Positions 43,257-51,597 of a stretch of 64,000 bases of DNA are shown here, piece by piece. Made by a program: the position numbers and the translations under genes. The stretch is from Peribacillus sp. FSL E2-0218. Lineage in GTDB: Bacteria > Bacillota > Bacilli > Bacillales > DSM-1321. Every line of letters begins with the position of its first letter. Position 1 is the first letter of the stretch. Below the pieces are notes generated by a model. The model made no database searches, was not told the DNA's origin, and worked only from the letters and a program-made list of their open reading frames with translations. The stretch lies in the NCBI RefSeq assembly GCF_037992945.1, contig NZ_CP150304.1, forward strand, positions 4,912,501-4,976,500. The letters are read 5' to 3'.

Positions 43257-43314
43257 AAAAAGACTGACATAGATGAAAGGATATACATCCTTCTTCACTA
43301 GCCAGTCTTTTATC
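43257..43314. terminator. Bidirectional terminator between ywpF and the D/N-rich lipoprotein gene
   Basis: Outer arms AAAAAAGACTG and CAGTCTTTTA enclose an inner GAAGGATATACATCCTTC-like hairpin; it can act on both convergent genes. Confidence 0.75.
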
Positions 43315-43325
43315 ATTTTTTGCTA

Positions 43326-43628
43326 TTACTTATTGTTATCTTTTTTATCATCTTTAATTAAGTCATCGTCGTCGTTATTCATGTCGGTATCATCGTTTTC
43401 CATCATACCGTCATCATCTTTATCCAGATCGTTCACATCATTATCATTCATGTCGGTATCATCTGTGCCGCCGTCATTATCATTTACGCCATTGTTATCA
43501 TCTTCCATGATGTTGTTGTCATCTTCTGGCGCGGGATTGTTATCATTATCATTCGTTCCACATCCGGCAAGGAACATTATGGATAATAAAGATCCCCCAA
43601 TTAGTGCTAAAATTCTGCTCTTCATCAT
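43326..43628 (-). CDS. Asp/Asn-rich putative lipoprotein
   Basis: 100 aa from ATG 43628 (GGGAGGTTGCC upstream). A lipoprotein signal (ILALIGGSLLSIMFLAGCG) puts lipidated Cys near residue 24; nearly everything after it is Asp/Asn with a few Gly, Met and Thr (for example NDNDGGTDDTDMNDNDVND), ending DDKKDNNK. Very acidic and surely disordered; D-x-(N/D)-x-(N/D)-G strings are compatible with calcium binding but not proof. Function unknown. Confidence 0.8.
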   Translation of the reverse strand: MMKSRILALIGGSLLSIMFLAGCGTNDNDNNPAPEDDNNIMEDDNNGVNDNDGGTDDTDMNDNDVNDLDKDDDGMMENDDTDMNNDDDDLIKDDKKDNNK

Positions 43629-43739
43629 TTTTGGCAACCTCCCTTCTTTCTTAATCATTAGCTATTTTGCCCGAATGTGAAAATAACTTGCGTCCTATTT
43701 AAAATTTAAAAAGAAAATGTGCCACATCCGAAATCGATC

Positions 43740-43769
43740 AAAAAAAAGCCGGACATAAAATGTCCAGCC
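43740..43769 (-). terminator. Terminator after fabZ
   Basis: On the minus strand GGCTGGACAT pairs with ATGTCCGGCT (one mismatch), then eight T. Confidence 0.88.
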
Positions 43770-43891
43770 TTCAAAGGGAGAATAAAAAAAGGGTCTGAAA
43801 TTCAGTTTGCGTTCAAAAGCAAGCAGTGCTCTTTATTATATACACCGCCTAGTGGCCGCTTAAACCATCTTTTTAAAAAACGGTGGATGAT

Positions 43892-44320
43892 TTATTTGTC
43901 ACCAAAGGCAAACATGATTTCGGCTTCACATGCTACTTCGCCATCTACAGTTGCGACCGCTTTCCCCTTGCCCATCGATCCTCTCATCCGCACTATTTCA
44001 ACTTCAAGACGCAGTTGATCGCCCGGTTTCACTTGCTTTTTAAAGCGACAGCTATCGATTCCGGCAAAAAATGCAAGCCGTCCTTTATATTCTTCTTGTT
44101 TCAAAACGGCTACAGCACCGACCTGTGCCAAAGCTTCAACGATTAAAACCCCAGGCATAACTGGATAATCAGGAAAATGGCCATTGAAGAATTCTTCATT
44201 GGCAGAGACATTCTTCAATCCTACCGCCCGTTTCCCTTCATCTATTTCGATGATCCGATCCACCAATAAAAATGGATAGCGATGCGGGATGATTTCTTTA
44301 ATTTGTGTGATATCAAGCAT
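43892..44320 (-). CDS. fabZ: 3-hydroxyacyl-[acyl-carrier-protein] dehydratase FabZ
   Basis: 142 aa, usual length. A hot-dog fold with IIPHRYPFLLVDRI, catalytic His48 in NGHFPDYPVMPGVLI, and Glu62 in VEALAQVGAV. It removes water from beta-hydroxyacyl-ACP in fatty-acid elongation. Position between ywpF/ssbB and flhP resembles B. subtilis. Confidence 0.96.
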   Translation of the reverse strand: MLDITQIKEIIPHRYPFLLVDRIIEIDEGKRAVGLKNVSANEEFFNGHFPDYPVMPGVLIVEALAQVGAVAVLKQEEYKGRLAFFAGIDSCRFKKQVKPGDQLRLEVEIVRMRGSMGKGKAVATVDGEVACEAEIMFAFGDK

Positions 44321-44443
44321 ATTCGTTCCTCCTGCGAATTCATTTTATAAACATGACAAGGCTCGCCCATGCCCTTGAAGGCGGTGCAGTGACCCAGTAA
44401 TTAAATCGGTTAACGCGTAATTCCCACCCCAAGAAAGGGAAAA

Positions 44444-44698
44444 TTACGCGTCCTTGTTCACTATGTCAATAATATGGGTCCATGTCGATTTTTGGAAAAC
44501 ATCCAGGGCATGCCCTCCCCCAATGACACTATAGCCTAAAAGCGCCCCTGATAATACAGCAATGAATATCAATCCAATAACAATTAGTAAACGAAGCCAA
44601 ATTGGCAAAAGACGGACCTTGATCCTGCGATGCGGTTTCGTCTCGACTTCATTTATCTCTTCTTCAATTTGTTGTCTCATTACACGATTTTGTTCCAT
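44444..44698 (-). CDS. EpuA-like small membrane protein (DUF annotated as RNA polymerase subunit beta)
   Basis: 84 aa from ATG 44698 (AAAGGAGC about 13 bases upstream, so the start is not certain). A basic segment HRRIKVRLLPIWLRLLIVIG leads into one membrane helix, then GALLGYSVIGGGHALDVF and STWTHIIDIVNKD. This pattern is the family often labelled 'DNA-directed RNA polymerase subunit beta' in databases (PF11772/EpuA), though it is a membrane protein. Function not established. Lies between fabZ and flhP. Confidence 0.82.
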   Translation of the reverse strand: MEQNRVMRQQIEEEINEVETKPHRRIKVRLLPIWLRLLIVIGLIFIAVLSGALLGYSVIGGGHALDVFQKSTWTHIIDIVNKDA

Positions 44699-44869
44699 AT
44701 AGAATGTGAAAGCTCCTTTACCTAAGAAAACTCGCCGATTTATTTTCCCTTTACTCCAGGAATTCGGCAACTATGCAAAATGATAGCCCCAAACGATTCT
44801 CATTGTCATGAATCCATTATAACCGATTTGCTGTAAATCCGCAGGAAGGCATTTTAATTTCCAGATATC

Positions 44870-45718
44870 TTAACGGATACCATTGATCAATCCGTTCATT
44901 TGATCTGCCATCGTGATGGACCGGGATTGAAATTGATAAGATCGCTGAACATTGATCAAATCCGACATTTCCTTTGATAAATCGACATTGGAGGACTCGA
45001 GGGCACCTTGGCGGACGGCTATTTGATTTCGGGAATCACCTGTCAGTGCAGTCATGATATCGTCGACGGTTACATCAAGGCCATCGATGTTTTCGGGCAG
45101 GCCAAGTAAATTTCCGCCTAGACGGTCAAGGAATTGCGGTTTCGTGACCGAGACGACGCCAAGTCCGAAGCTTTCCCTTCCATATTCTTCAGTATTCACC
45201 GTCAGAACTCCATCTTCCGAAATCTTAATGTCTGTAATATTCCCGTCAATCTGGATGGGATCACCATTTTCATCAAGCACTTGATGCCCCGCAGATGTAA
45301 CAAGCATCATTTGGTCCGGATCATTCGCGTTAGGAGATAAGTAAAATGCCCCATCCCGTGTTAGCCTTGTATTGACCCCTTTACCGTCCTGAACGCTCAC
45401 AGTGAAGAATTGGTCTTCCTTGGTCAATGCGGCATCAAGGTTACGGTCTGTCGTCTTTATCGCTCCCTGTGAAAGCACCAATTGGGATTGGCTCAGCATA
45501 GCGCCTGTTCCCTGCCGAAGGCCCGGTGTCGTCAGCCTGCCTTTTTCCTTGGACTCATTCGGTTGATTATTGAAACTCTGTATCAATAAGTCATTGAAGC
45601 TCGTTTGGGTCTTTTTGTAGGCAGTCGTATCAACATTGGCGATATTATTGCTTATTTGATCGATTTTGCTTTGAAGTTGGTTCAGCGTATTTGCCGCTGT
45701 CATCATGGTCCGATTCAT
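44870..45718 (-). CDS. flhP: Flagellar hook-basal body protein FlhP
   Basis: 282 aa. FlgG-type rod/hook fold: N-terminal MTAANTLNQLQSKIDQISNN and NIANVDTTAYKKTQTSF, C-terminal QGALESSNVDLSKEMSDLIN. In B. subtilis flhO and flhP follow mbl and help rod-hook assembly. Ribosome site AAGGGGAATAGTC. Confidence 0.92.
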   Translation of the reverse strand: MNRTMMTAANTLNQLQSKIDQISNNIANVDTTAYKKTQTSFNDLLIQSFNNQPNESKEKGRLTTPGLRQGTGAMLSQSQLVLSQGAIKTTDRNLDAALTKEDQFFTVSVQDGKGVNTRLTRDGAFYLSPNANDPDQMMLVTSAGHQVLDENGDPIQIDGNITDIKISEDGVLTVNTEEYGRESFGLGVVSVTKPQFLDRLGGNLLGLPENIDGLDVTVDDIMTALTGDSRNQIAVRQGALESSNVDLSKEMSDLINVQRSYQFQSRSITMADQMNGLINGIR

Positions 45719-45773
45719 GACTATTCCCCTTACATGGTCAATTTTCCAGTGACGTTTTTCTTCTTATGTTCAC

Positions 45774-46610
45774 TTAAAGCCTGCCAACTTCATTGACCGC
45801 TTTATCCAAGCTTTTATCATAGGCTTGAAGGACCTTCTGACTGGATTCAAATGAGCGATATGCGGACATCAATTCCGTCATCGTCCTCGATTGATCGACA
45901 TTCGAGCCCTCCAGGAAGCCTTGCTTGGTAGAAAAACCGCCATCTACGGCCGCATATGCGCTAGGTAATTCCTCATTATCCACAGCCTTATACAGGCCTT
46001 CCCCATCCTTCATCAGCTGTGAAGATGGATCATTTGAATAACCGATGCCCAGTCGTGCGGTTTGAACATTCCCCTCTAAAATGACACCGTCATCCGTAAC
46101 GCTGAAACGGTCGCTCTCAAGCTTGATCCGTTCCTTATTTTCATTCAGGACATATTGACCTGAAGGAGTGGTTAAATAGCCTTGCCCATCCAGGGTAAAA
46201 CTGCCATTACGCGTATAACGGAGCCCGCCATCCTCATTCTGGACAGTAAAAAGCACGGAACCTTTCCGTCGATCTGCATTGATCGGCAGGTTCTCATCAG
46301 CCAGGGCCATATCGGTATGGAGTCCCGTTTCCTCCAATGTACCCTGGGTGAATAACGGGTTAGCCTCCTGTACGTAAACGCCGGTGCTAAGCCCCCCGAC
46401 CTTGGAGAATCCAGGGATGGCCAATTTATTTTCAGTAGGAACCGTCTTGCTCCCCATATTGCTGATGAGCAATTCTGGAAAAGACCTTACACTCGTTTGA
46501 TCGGCTTTATACCCTGTTGTATTGGCATTGGACATATTGTTTGTGAGTAATTCAGTGCGCCTTTGCTGGGCAATCATCCCGGAAGCAGCTGTATAAAATC
46601 CTCTTAGCAT
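45774..46610 (-). CDS. flhO: Flagellar hook-basal body protein FlhO
   Basis: 278 aa from ATG 46610 (GAGGAGTGAAGAAG upstream); a GTG at 46619 gives three extra residues. MLRGFYTAASGMIAQQRRTE, LLTNNMSNANTTGYKADQTS, and the C-terminal GFLEGSNVDQSRTMTELM are FlgF/FlgG-type. A sigma-D-like promoter lies upstream (46666-46692), separating its expression from mbl. FlhO and FlhP are paralogues. Confidence 0.92.
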   Translation of the reverse strand: MLRGFYTAASGMIAQQRRTELLTNNMSNANTTGYKADQTSVRSFPELLISNMGSKTVPTENKLAIPGFSKVGGLSTGVYVQEANPLFTQGTLEETGLHTDMALADENLPINADRRKGSVLFTVQNEDGGLRYTRNGSFTLDGQGYLTTPSGQYVLNENKERIKLESDRFSVTDDGVILEGNVQTARLGIGYSNDPSSQLMKDGEGLYKAVDNEELPSAYAAVDGGFSTKQGFLEGSNVDQSRTMTELMSAYRSFESSQKVLQAYDKSLDKAVNEVGRL

Positions 46611-46665
46611 CTTCTTCACTCCTCATTCTTTAAAGACTCCTGCCGTTCATTTCCTCATATCTTTC

Positions 46666-46692
46666 TTATCGGACATGAACATCGGTATCTTA
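46666..46692 (-). promoter_or_regulatory. Sigma-D-like promoter of flhOP
   Basis: Minus strand TAAG, 15-bp spacer, TCCGATAA (consensus TAAA-N15-GCCGATAA), about 56 bases before ATG 46610. It fits known SigD control of flhOP in B. subtilis. Confidence 0.7.
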
Positions 46693-46881
46693 AGGAAAAT
46701 GAAAAGCTTTAGGCAGAAATAATATTGGTTAGGTCAGATTTAAAGGAATGGTGTTAAATACCCGATATAAAAGAAGAGGGCCTATTGCTCATCAGTACTA
46801 GAACCGCACGCACTTTCACTATGCCCCATGTTTGTCTGAACCTTAGACCCTTATCTTATGATGCAGATTTCCATCCGCTTT

Positions 46882-47883
46882 TTAGTTGAATTTGTGCCTT
46901 GGCAACTTGTCCATATTATCGAGCATGATCCCAGTTCCTATTGCTACACAATCCATTGGATGCTCTGCAACCAGTACAGGGACTTTAAGTTCTTCGGCAA
47001 GCAGTAAATCGATGCCATGAAGCAAGGCTCCCCCGCCCGTTAAGATGACGCCGCGGTCGATGATGTCAGCCGAAAGTTCAGGCGGTGTCCGCTCAAGCAC
47101 GCTTTTGGCAGCTTGTACAATGACGGAAACCTGCTCGCGAAGAGCTTCCTCGATTTCTTCAGAGTTGACAGATATGGTCCTAGGCAGGCCCGACACCATA
47201 TCACGGCCACGAATGTCGATGACTTCATTGCGTGAACCTGGGAATACCGTCGCAACCTGGATCTTGATGTTTTCCGCTGTACGCTCACCAATCAGAAGCT
47301 TGTACTTCCGCTTGATATAATGCAGGATTTCGTTGTCGAATTTGTCACCGGCCATTTTAATGGAAGAAGATGTAACGATGTCACCCATTGACAGTACGGC
47401 AATATCCGTCGTACCTCCGCCTATGTCCACGACCATATTGCCGCTCGGTTGAAAAATATCCATGCCGGCGCCGATTGCAGCCACTTTCGGTTCTTCTTCA
47501 AGAAATACTTTTTTCCCGCCGCTTTTTTCAGCAGCTTCTTTGATTGCCTTTTGTTCGACACTCGTTATGTTTGTCGGGCAGCAAATCAGAATCCTCGGCT
47601 TGGAAAGGAAGCCCTTGACATTCAATGTATTGATAAAATGCTTAAGCATCGATTCTGTTACATCAAAATCGGCAATGACTCCATCTTTCAAAGGGCGAAT
47701 GGCGATGATGTTTCCCGGGGTCCGGCCTACCATTTTACGAGCTTCTTCCCCGACTGCAAGAACACGGTTCGTATTCTTATCAATCGCCACTACCGAAGGC
47801 TCATTTAACACAATTCCTTTACCTTTGACATGTATAAGAACATTGGCTGTTCCAAGATCTATCCCAATATCTCTAGCAAACAT
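46882..47883 (-). CDS. mbl: MreB-like cell shape protein Mbl
   Basis: 333 aa, standard length. Actin-fold phosphate loops: GIDLGTANVLIHVKGKGIV, DIGGGTTDIAVLSMG, and TGGGALLHGIDLLLAEE. Order spoIIID-mbl-flhO-flhP matches B. subtilis, where the MreB paralogue here is Mbl, which forms filaments guiding lateral wall synthesis. Confidence 0.95.
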   Translation of the reverse strand: MFARDIGIDLGTANVLIHVKGKGIVLNEPSVVAIDKNTNRVLAVGEEARKMVGRTPGNIIAIRPLKDGVIADFDVTESMLKHFINTLNVKGFLSKPRILICCPTNITSVEQKAIKEAAEKSGGKKVFLEEEPKVAAIGAGMDIFQPSGNMVVDIGGGTTDIAVLSMGDIVTSSSIKMAGDKFDNEILHYIKRKYKLLIGERTAENIKIQVATVFPGSRNEVIDIRGRDMVSGLPRTISVNSEEIEEALREQVSVIVQAAKSVLERTPPELSADIIDRGVILTGGGALLHGIDLLLAEELKVPVLVAEHPMDCVAIGTGIMLDNMDKLPRHKFN

Positions 47884-48161
47884 TTCTTAAATCCTCCTTG
47901 AATATCCTCACATATAACCTACTTCTGTCCTAATTGTTTATTTTACCATATTGCATTGACACAAGTAAGTATGAATTATAAATAAACGTTAATGAATACT
48001 TTTATTTCCTATTTTACCAAAATGTAAGTAATTTCAATACCATATGTACTATCCTTGTTTTTGCCAAAAAAAAAACCCGGCAGTGAATGGCCGTCAAGGT
48101 TCGGATTTCATCCTGTCCCTGATGGCTCGACTCACATCCAAATGCCGGAATGGTCCCCTGT

Positions 48162-48434
48162 TTATTTGACGATTTCTTCTTCTCTTTCAGAGCGTTTATA
48201 TTTTAATTTCGTTGCTTCCCCGCCCCTAAGGTGACGGATGGATTTATGATAATCCAATATATCCTTTACTTCGTTAGCCAAATCAGGATTAATTTCTGGC
48301 AGCCTCTCCGTTAAGTCTTTATGGACTGTACTTTTAGAGACTCCGAACTCTTTTGCAATGACGCGGACCGTTTTTCTAGTTTCCACGATATACTTTCCTA
48401 TCTTGATGGTTCTTTCTTTGATGTAATCGTGCAC
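48162..48434 (-). CDS. spoIIID: Sporulation transcription factor SpoIIID
   Basis: 90 aa from GTG 48434, with GGGGAGGTCGAGTGGT upstream; an ATG six codons earlier would put the ribosome site inside the gene. MHDYIKERTIKIGKYIVETR and the HTH VIAKEFGVSKSTVHKDLTER are close to B. subtilis SpoIIID (93 aa). It is a mother-cell regulator acting after sigma-E. The C-terminus is shorter and ends KRSEREEEIVK. Confidence 0.95.
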   Translation of the reverse strand: MHDYIKERTIKIGKYIVETRKTVRVIAKEFGVSKSTVHKDLTERLPEINPDLANEVKDILDYHKSIRHLRGGEATKLKYKRSEREEEIVK

Positions 48435-48865
48435 ACCACTCGACCTCCCCAAATTGGATGTGAGAAGTGTGAAATGAGATTCGTATTTTTCGAATCGAAT
48501 ACCGCTGCCCTATAAACAATGAAAGATAGAATTATTCACCTATTAGATAATTTGTAATAAACGATTCCTCACCTCAAACACTCTCTTTGCATGGTTTATA
48601 ACATCTTATTAGCTTGGTTAAGAATATATGCCTAATGGGACAGGAGGTTTGGATATATTTCTAAGTATGACCTGTTTTATTTTGTAAGGAGAAAATTATT
48701 TCCCAAGAAATTTGTCGGAAATTCAAAAGTTTCAGCAAAAGTGAACGTATTTCCCCGAAAAAAAAGAAAGCCGTCCAGAGTGAACGGCTTTCTTTTACCA
48801 AATTTTCAGTTGTTGTCATTCGTAACGCCCAAGGTTTTCGTTTTGATTTATGAAAAATCTTTTTA
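48435..48865. other. Promoter/terminator interval spoIIID-spoIIQ
   Basis: Holds the spoIIID leader and a bidirectional-type terminator for spoIIQ at 48762-48796 (AAAAGAAAGCCGT with ACGGCTTTCTTTT). No gene and no convincing full sigma-E box found. Confidence 0.6.
48762..48796. terminator. Terminator after spoIIQ
   Basis: AAAAGAAAGCCGT pairs with ACGGCTTTCTTTT across a 9-base loop; on the minus strand it ends in a T/C-rich run. Confidence 0.85.
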
Positions 48866-49765
48866 TTAATTAGATTGATTTAACGAATCTTTTAAAGAAC
48901 CGCTTTCTTCCGTTGTATCTTCAGCTGGAGTTGAGCCTTCCTTATCCGTGCCATTCTCTAACTCGGTGCCTTCGTCAGTTTCGTCAACGGCAGGAGTCTC
49001 TTCCTTGCCAGTTTCAGATTCTTCGACTGCAGGTGTTTCTTCTTTTTTGGCTGAGTCGTCAAGTTCGCTTCCTTCCGCTTCAGTTGCAGCTTGAATGGCA
49101 GAAGCTTGTTTATCAAAAAACTCGATTGGGTTCAACGCGATGTTATCTTTTCTGATTTCGAAGTGAACATGTACGCCCGCTTCTTCATTGATTTGGCTTT
49201 TTCCGGCTGCAGCAAGCGATTGTCCTTGCTTTACCTTATCGCCAACGGCAACTTTAATGTCTTTAACAGATTGATAACGAGTAACGACACCATCTTCATG
49301 CGCTACTTCGATTAGATTTCCAAGTAAGGCATCATTTTGAACTTTCGTTACATTCCCGCTTAATGAAGCCTTAACATCGAAAGACTTTCCGTCTTCCATT
49401 GCAATGTCGATCCCTTTGTTTTGCTCATATCTATTGTTGTAGAAAACCAAAGCATCTTCTTGTGCCTTTTCATCTGCATTCACATCATAAAATTGTTTCT
49501 TGATTACCGTCTTATCTGCATTGGCCACAGGCATCTTGGTTGTTTCAAGATTACTATTGACCTCTACTGACGGCTCGCCATAGTTTTTACCTGTTTCAGC
49601 TGATTCCTCTTTGCTATCATTAGCTGAATCATTAAAACTATTTTGTAATAAGAAGGCCGCGGCTAAGATTATGGCTGCACTTGCGATATAGATTGTTGCT
49701 AACGCCCAACGCTGTTTTAGTATACGTCGGATTGTGGAAGTTGATTTCTTTTCTTCCTCTCTCAT
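48866..49765 (-). CDS. spoIIQ: Stage II sporulation protein SpoIIQ (M23/LytM fold)
   Basis: 299 aa from ATG 49765 (GAGGTGATTAAT upstream; earlier ATGs lack a site). One membrane helix (about 23-43) then a LytM domain: YEQNKGIDIAMEDGKSF and GVHVHFEIRKDNIALNP. The first zinc motif (usually HxxxD) has Asn in place of His, so, like B. subtilis SpoIIQ, it is probably not an active peptidase. A Glu/Thr/Ser-rich tail of about 70 residues follows, longer than in B. subtilis (283 aa). SpoIIQ pairs with SpoIIIAH across the septum during engulfment. A weak sigma-F-like box (GTATA-N15-GTTCAGAATG) lies at 49784-49813. Confidence 0.92.
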   Translation of the reverse strand: MREEEKKSTSTIRRILKQRWALATIYIASAAIILAAAFLLQNSFNDSANDSKEESAETGKNYGEPSVEVNSNLETTKMPVANADKTVIKKQFYDVNADEKAQEDALVFYNNRYEQNKGIDIAMEDGKSFDVKASLSGNVTKVQNDALLGNLIEVAHEDGVVTRYQSVKDIKVAVGDKVKQGQSLAAAGKSQINEEAGVHVHFEIRKDNIALNPIEFFDKQASAIQAATEAEGSELDDSAKKEETPAVEESETGKEETPAVDETDEGTELENGTDKEGSTPAEDTTEESGSLKDSLNQSN

Positions 49766-49917
49766 ATTAATCACCTCAGCAATCATTCTGAACATTTTGT
49801 TAAGATTATATACACGCATGAAAAAAATTTTTTAGATTTATTTTGTGGAAATGAAACCGATTTTATTCGCGGAATGGTAAAATGTTTGGTATCTTACTGC
49901 CGAAGGATGTTTAATTT

Positions 49918-50343
49918 ATGAAAAAAGCCCTTAAACTCGTGTTAACCTTACTGCCTTTTCTATATATGATTGCGATCTGGATCATGTCAGGCAACCCCGA
50001 TGACATGATTCTTGACCTCCCATCATCGTCGATTGACCGATTTATAAAAGAGGCGCTTCATCTTGTGGAATTCGCCCTTTTGTTCATATTATTCGTATCG
50101 GCCCTTGCCGCAAACCAAAAACTGAAACCAGGCCTAAGCTTGCTGGCTGCCCTTGTAGCATGCCTCTACGGAGTCTTGGATGAATACCATCAATCCTTCA
50201 TTCCGTACCGCTCAGCAACCTTAATAGATATAATAAAAGATATCATTGGAGTGGCTGCTGTCTATTTCCATGTCCAATATCATTATTTCAAGCATGAACG
50301 GGGCTTTTTGACCATCATCGAAAAAGCGACCGCAAAAAAATGA
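49918..50343 (+). CDS. VanZ-like family membrane protein
   Basis: 141 aa, four membrane helices. LYGVLDEYHQSFIPYRSATLID-type VanZ residues (GVLDEYHQSFIPYR) and PFLYMIAIWIMSGNP. VanZ-like proteins are small membrane proteins of mostly unknown function; some alter teicoplanin susceptibility. The last codons (A-T-A-K-K) lie in a 52-bp palindrome shared with convergent spoIID. Confidence 0.85.
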   Translation: MKKALKLVLTLLPFLYMIAIWIMSGNPDDMILDLPSSSIDRFIKEALHLVEFALLFILFVSALAANQKLKPGLSLLAALVACLYGVLDEYHQSFIPYRSATLIDIIKDIIGVAAVYFHVQYHYFKHERGFLTIIEKATAKK

Positions 50344-50379
50344 GAGACGGGATATCCCGTCTCTCATTTTTTTGCGGTC
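50328..50379. terminator. 52-bp perfect palindrome acting as shared terminator
   Basis: 50328-50353 is exactly mirrored by 50354-50379, centred on GGGATATCCC, with A7/T7 blocks. It contains the stop codons of both the VanZ-like gene and spoIID, so both proteins end in T-A-K-K. Confidence 0.93.
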
Positions 50380-51401
50380 ATCGTATTCAGCCACTTATTG
50401 GAGGACTGTACTTTGACTCCTTTATAATAATACTTTACGATATCTTCATAGTTTTTTCCTTCCCTGGCCATTCCATTTGCACCGTATTGGCTCATCCCTA
50501 CGCCGTGCCCTGAGCCCCTTGTCGTAATGACGATCTGGTTGCCTTGGCGCTCCCAGTTAAAATCCGATGATGTCAGCCCGAGCTTTTCACGAATCTGTTT
50601 TCCTGTCAATTTCTTGCCCCCGATTTCCACTATACCGACGCGATTACCTGAAGTCCTTTCAACGACAGTCCCTATCGTTGTGCCTGATGAAAGACTTACT
50701 CCAAGTTTGTTTTCAAAATCGGCAGTGTTCACGACAACTTTATTATAAAACTTTGGTGACTCCTCTTTATCCCACGGACTCGATACACTTCTTAAATAAG
50801 GGAAATCCGCTTGCCAATAGTCCTCCGAATTCTCCGTATAGCCATTGCTTGTGGAAAAAAATGTGGCTGTGATCGGCTTTCCATCATAGGTTAGGATTTG
50901 CCCCTCCGTTTCCTTGATGGCCTTGCTGATTTTTTTCATCTTCGATTTATAATCAGAGCCCCATTGTTTTTTGAGCTCATCGTTATTTTTATAAACTTGA
51001 TGCATGACCGTATCACTCACATCGGCACCGTCAGGTAAACCTAAGCGACTCTCGCCAATAAGCTGATTGACAATGTACGTCCTGGCCGTCAACGCTTGTG
51101 CCTTCAGTGCTTCTTCCTCGAATTCCGCTGGCATCTCAGCTGCAACGACGCCAGTCAAATACGTTTCCAACGGCACCTTTTCAATCTTTTTTGCATGGGT
51201 ACGGTAAACGGCAACTTCAACGGAACTCATTTCATTGGCACTCACTTCATTACTGCTGTTCTTCACTTTCTTCTCTAATTGTTCTGCTAACTCACCACTT
51301 GTCTTATCATTTGAAAACGGAAGCACAAGCACTGCTGGAATCATGATAATTACGAATGCTACTGCTATGAATAGTACGATCATCGGTTTGATTGCTTTCA
51401 A
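50364..51401 (-). CDS. spoIID: Stage II sporulation protein D (SpoIID)
   Basis: 345 aa, the length of B. subtilis SpoIID (343). TTG start at 51401 with AGGGAGG 9 bases upstream. An N-terminal membrane anchor (about 5-27) and VYRTHAKKIEKVPLETYLTG, GVVAAEMPAEFEEEALKAQA, and the GSGHGVGMSQYGANGMA motif. A lytic transglycosylase working with SpoIIP to thin septal peptidoglycan during engulfment. A sigma-E-like promoter lies upstream at 51469-51496. Confidence 0.95.
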   Translation of the reverse strand: MKAIKPMIVLFIAVAFVIIMIPAVLVLPFSNDKTSGELAEQLEKKVKNSSNEVSANEMSSVEVAVYRTHAKKIEKVPLETYLTGVVAAEMPAEFEEEALKAQALTARTYIVNQLIGESRLGLPDGADVSDTVMHQVYKNNDELKKQWGSDYKSKMKKISKAIKETEGQILTYDGKPITATFFSTSNGYTENSEDYWQADFPYLRSVSSPWDKEESPKFYNKVVVNTADFENKLGVSLSSGTTIGTVVERTSGNRVGIVEIGGKKLTGKQIREKLGLTSSDFNWERQGNQIVITTRGSGHGVGMSQYGANGMAREGKNYEDIVKYYYKGVKVQSSNKWLNTMTAKK

Positions 51402-51468
51402 ACTCCTGAGCCTCCCTACACTTGTTTTCTCTGCCGCGCTTAACTATGGGCAGGATCTTTATATAACA

Positions 51469-51496
51469 AATGTATGTCGAAGGACAAGCATTTATG
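51469..51496 (-). promoter_or_regulatory. Sigma-E-like promoter of spoIID
   Basis: Minus strand CATAAAT (-35, 51496-51490), 13-bp spacer, CATACATT (-10, 51476-51469), about 68 bases before the TTG start. It agrees with known SigE control of spoIID. Confidence 0.7.
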
Positions 51497-51543
51497 AATA
51501 GAAAAACGGGAACTCCCTGCAAGTGCCATACATGTACCAACAA

Positions 51544-51588
51544 CAAAAAACCATTCACGTTTCAATGACTCAAACGTAAATGGTTTTA
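51544..51588 (-). terminator. Terminator after murA
   Basis: Minus strand AAAACCATTTACGTTT pairs with AAACGTGAATGGTTTT (one mismatch), followed by TTTG. Confidence 0.88.
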
Positions 51589-51597
51589 CAAGCTATC

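Noticed and set aside
48067..48095. Terminator after spoIIID
   Set aside because: A10 run (T10 on the minus strand) is suggestive, but the stem is only about 4-5 bp.
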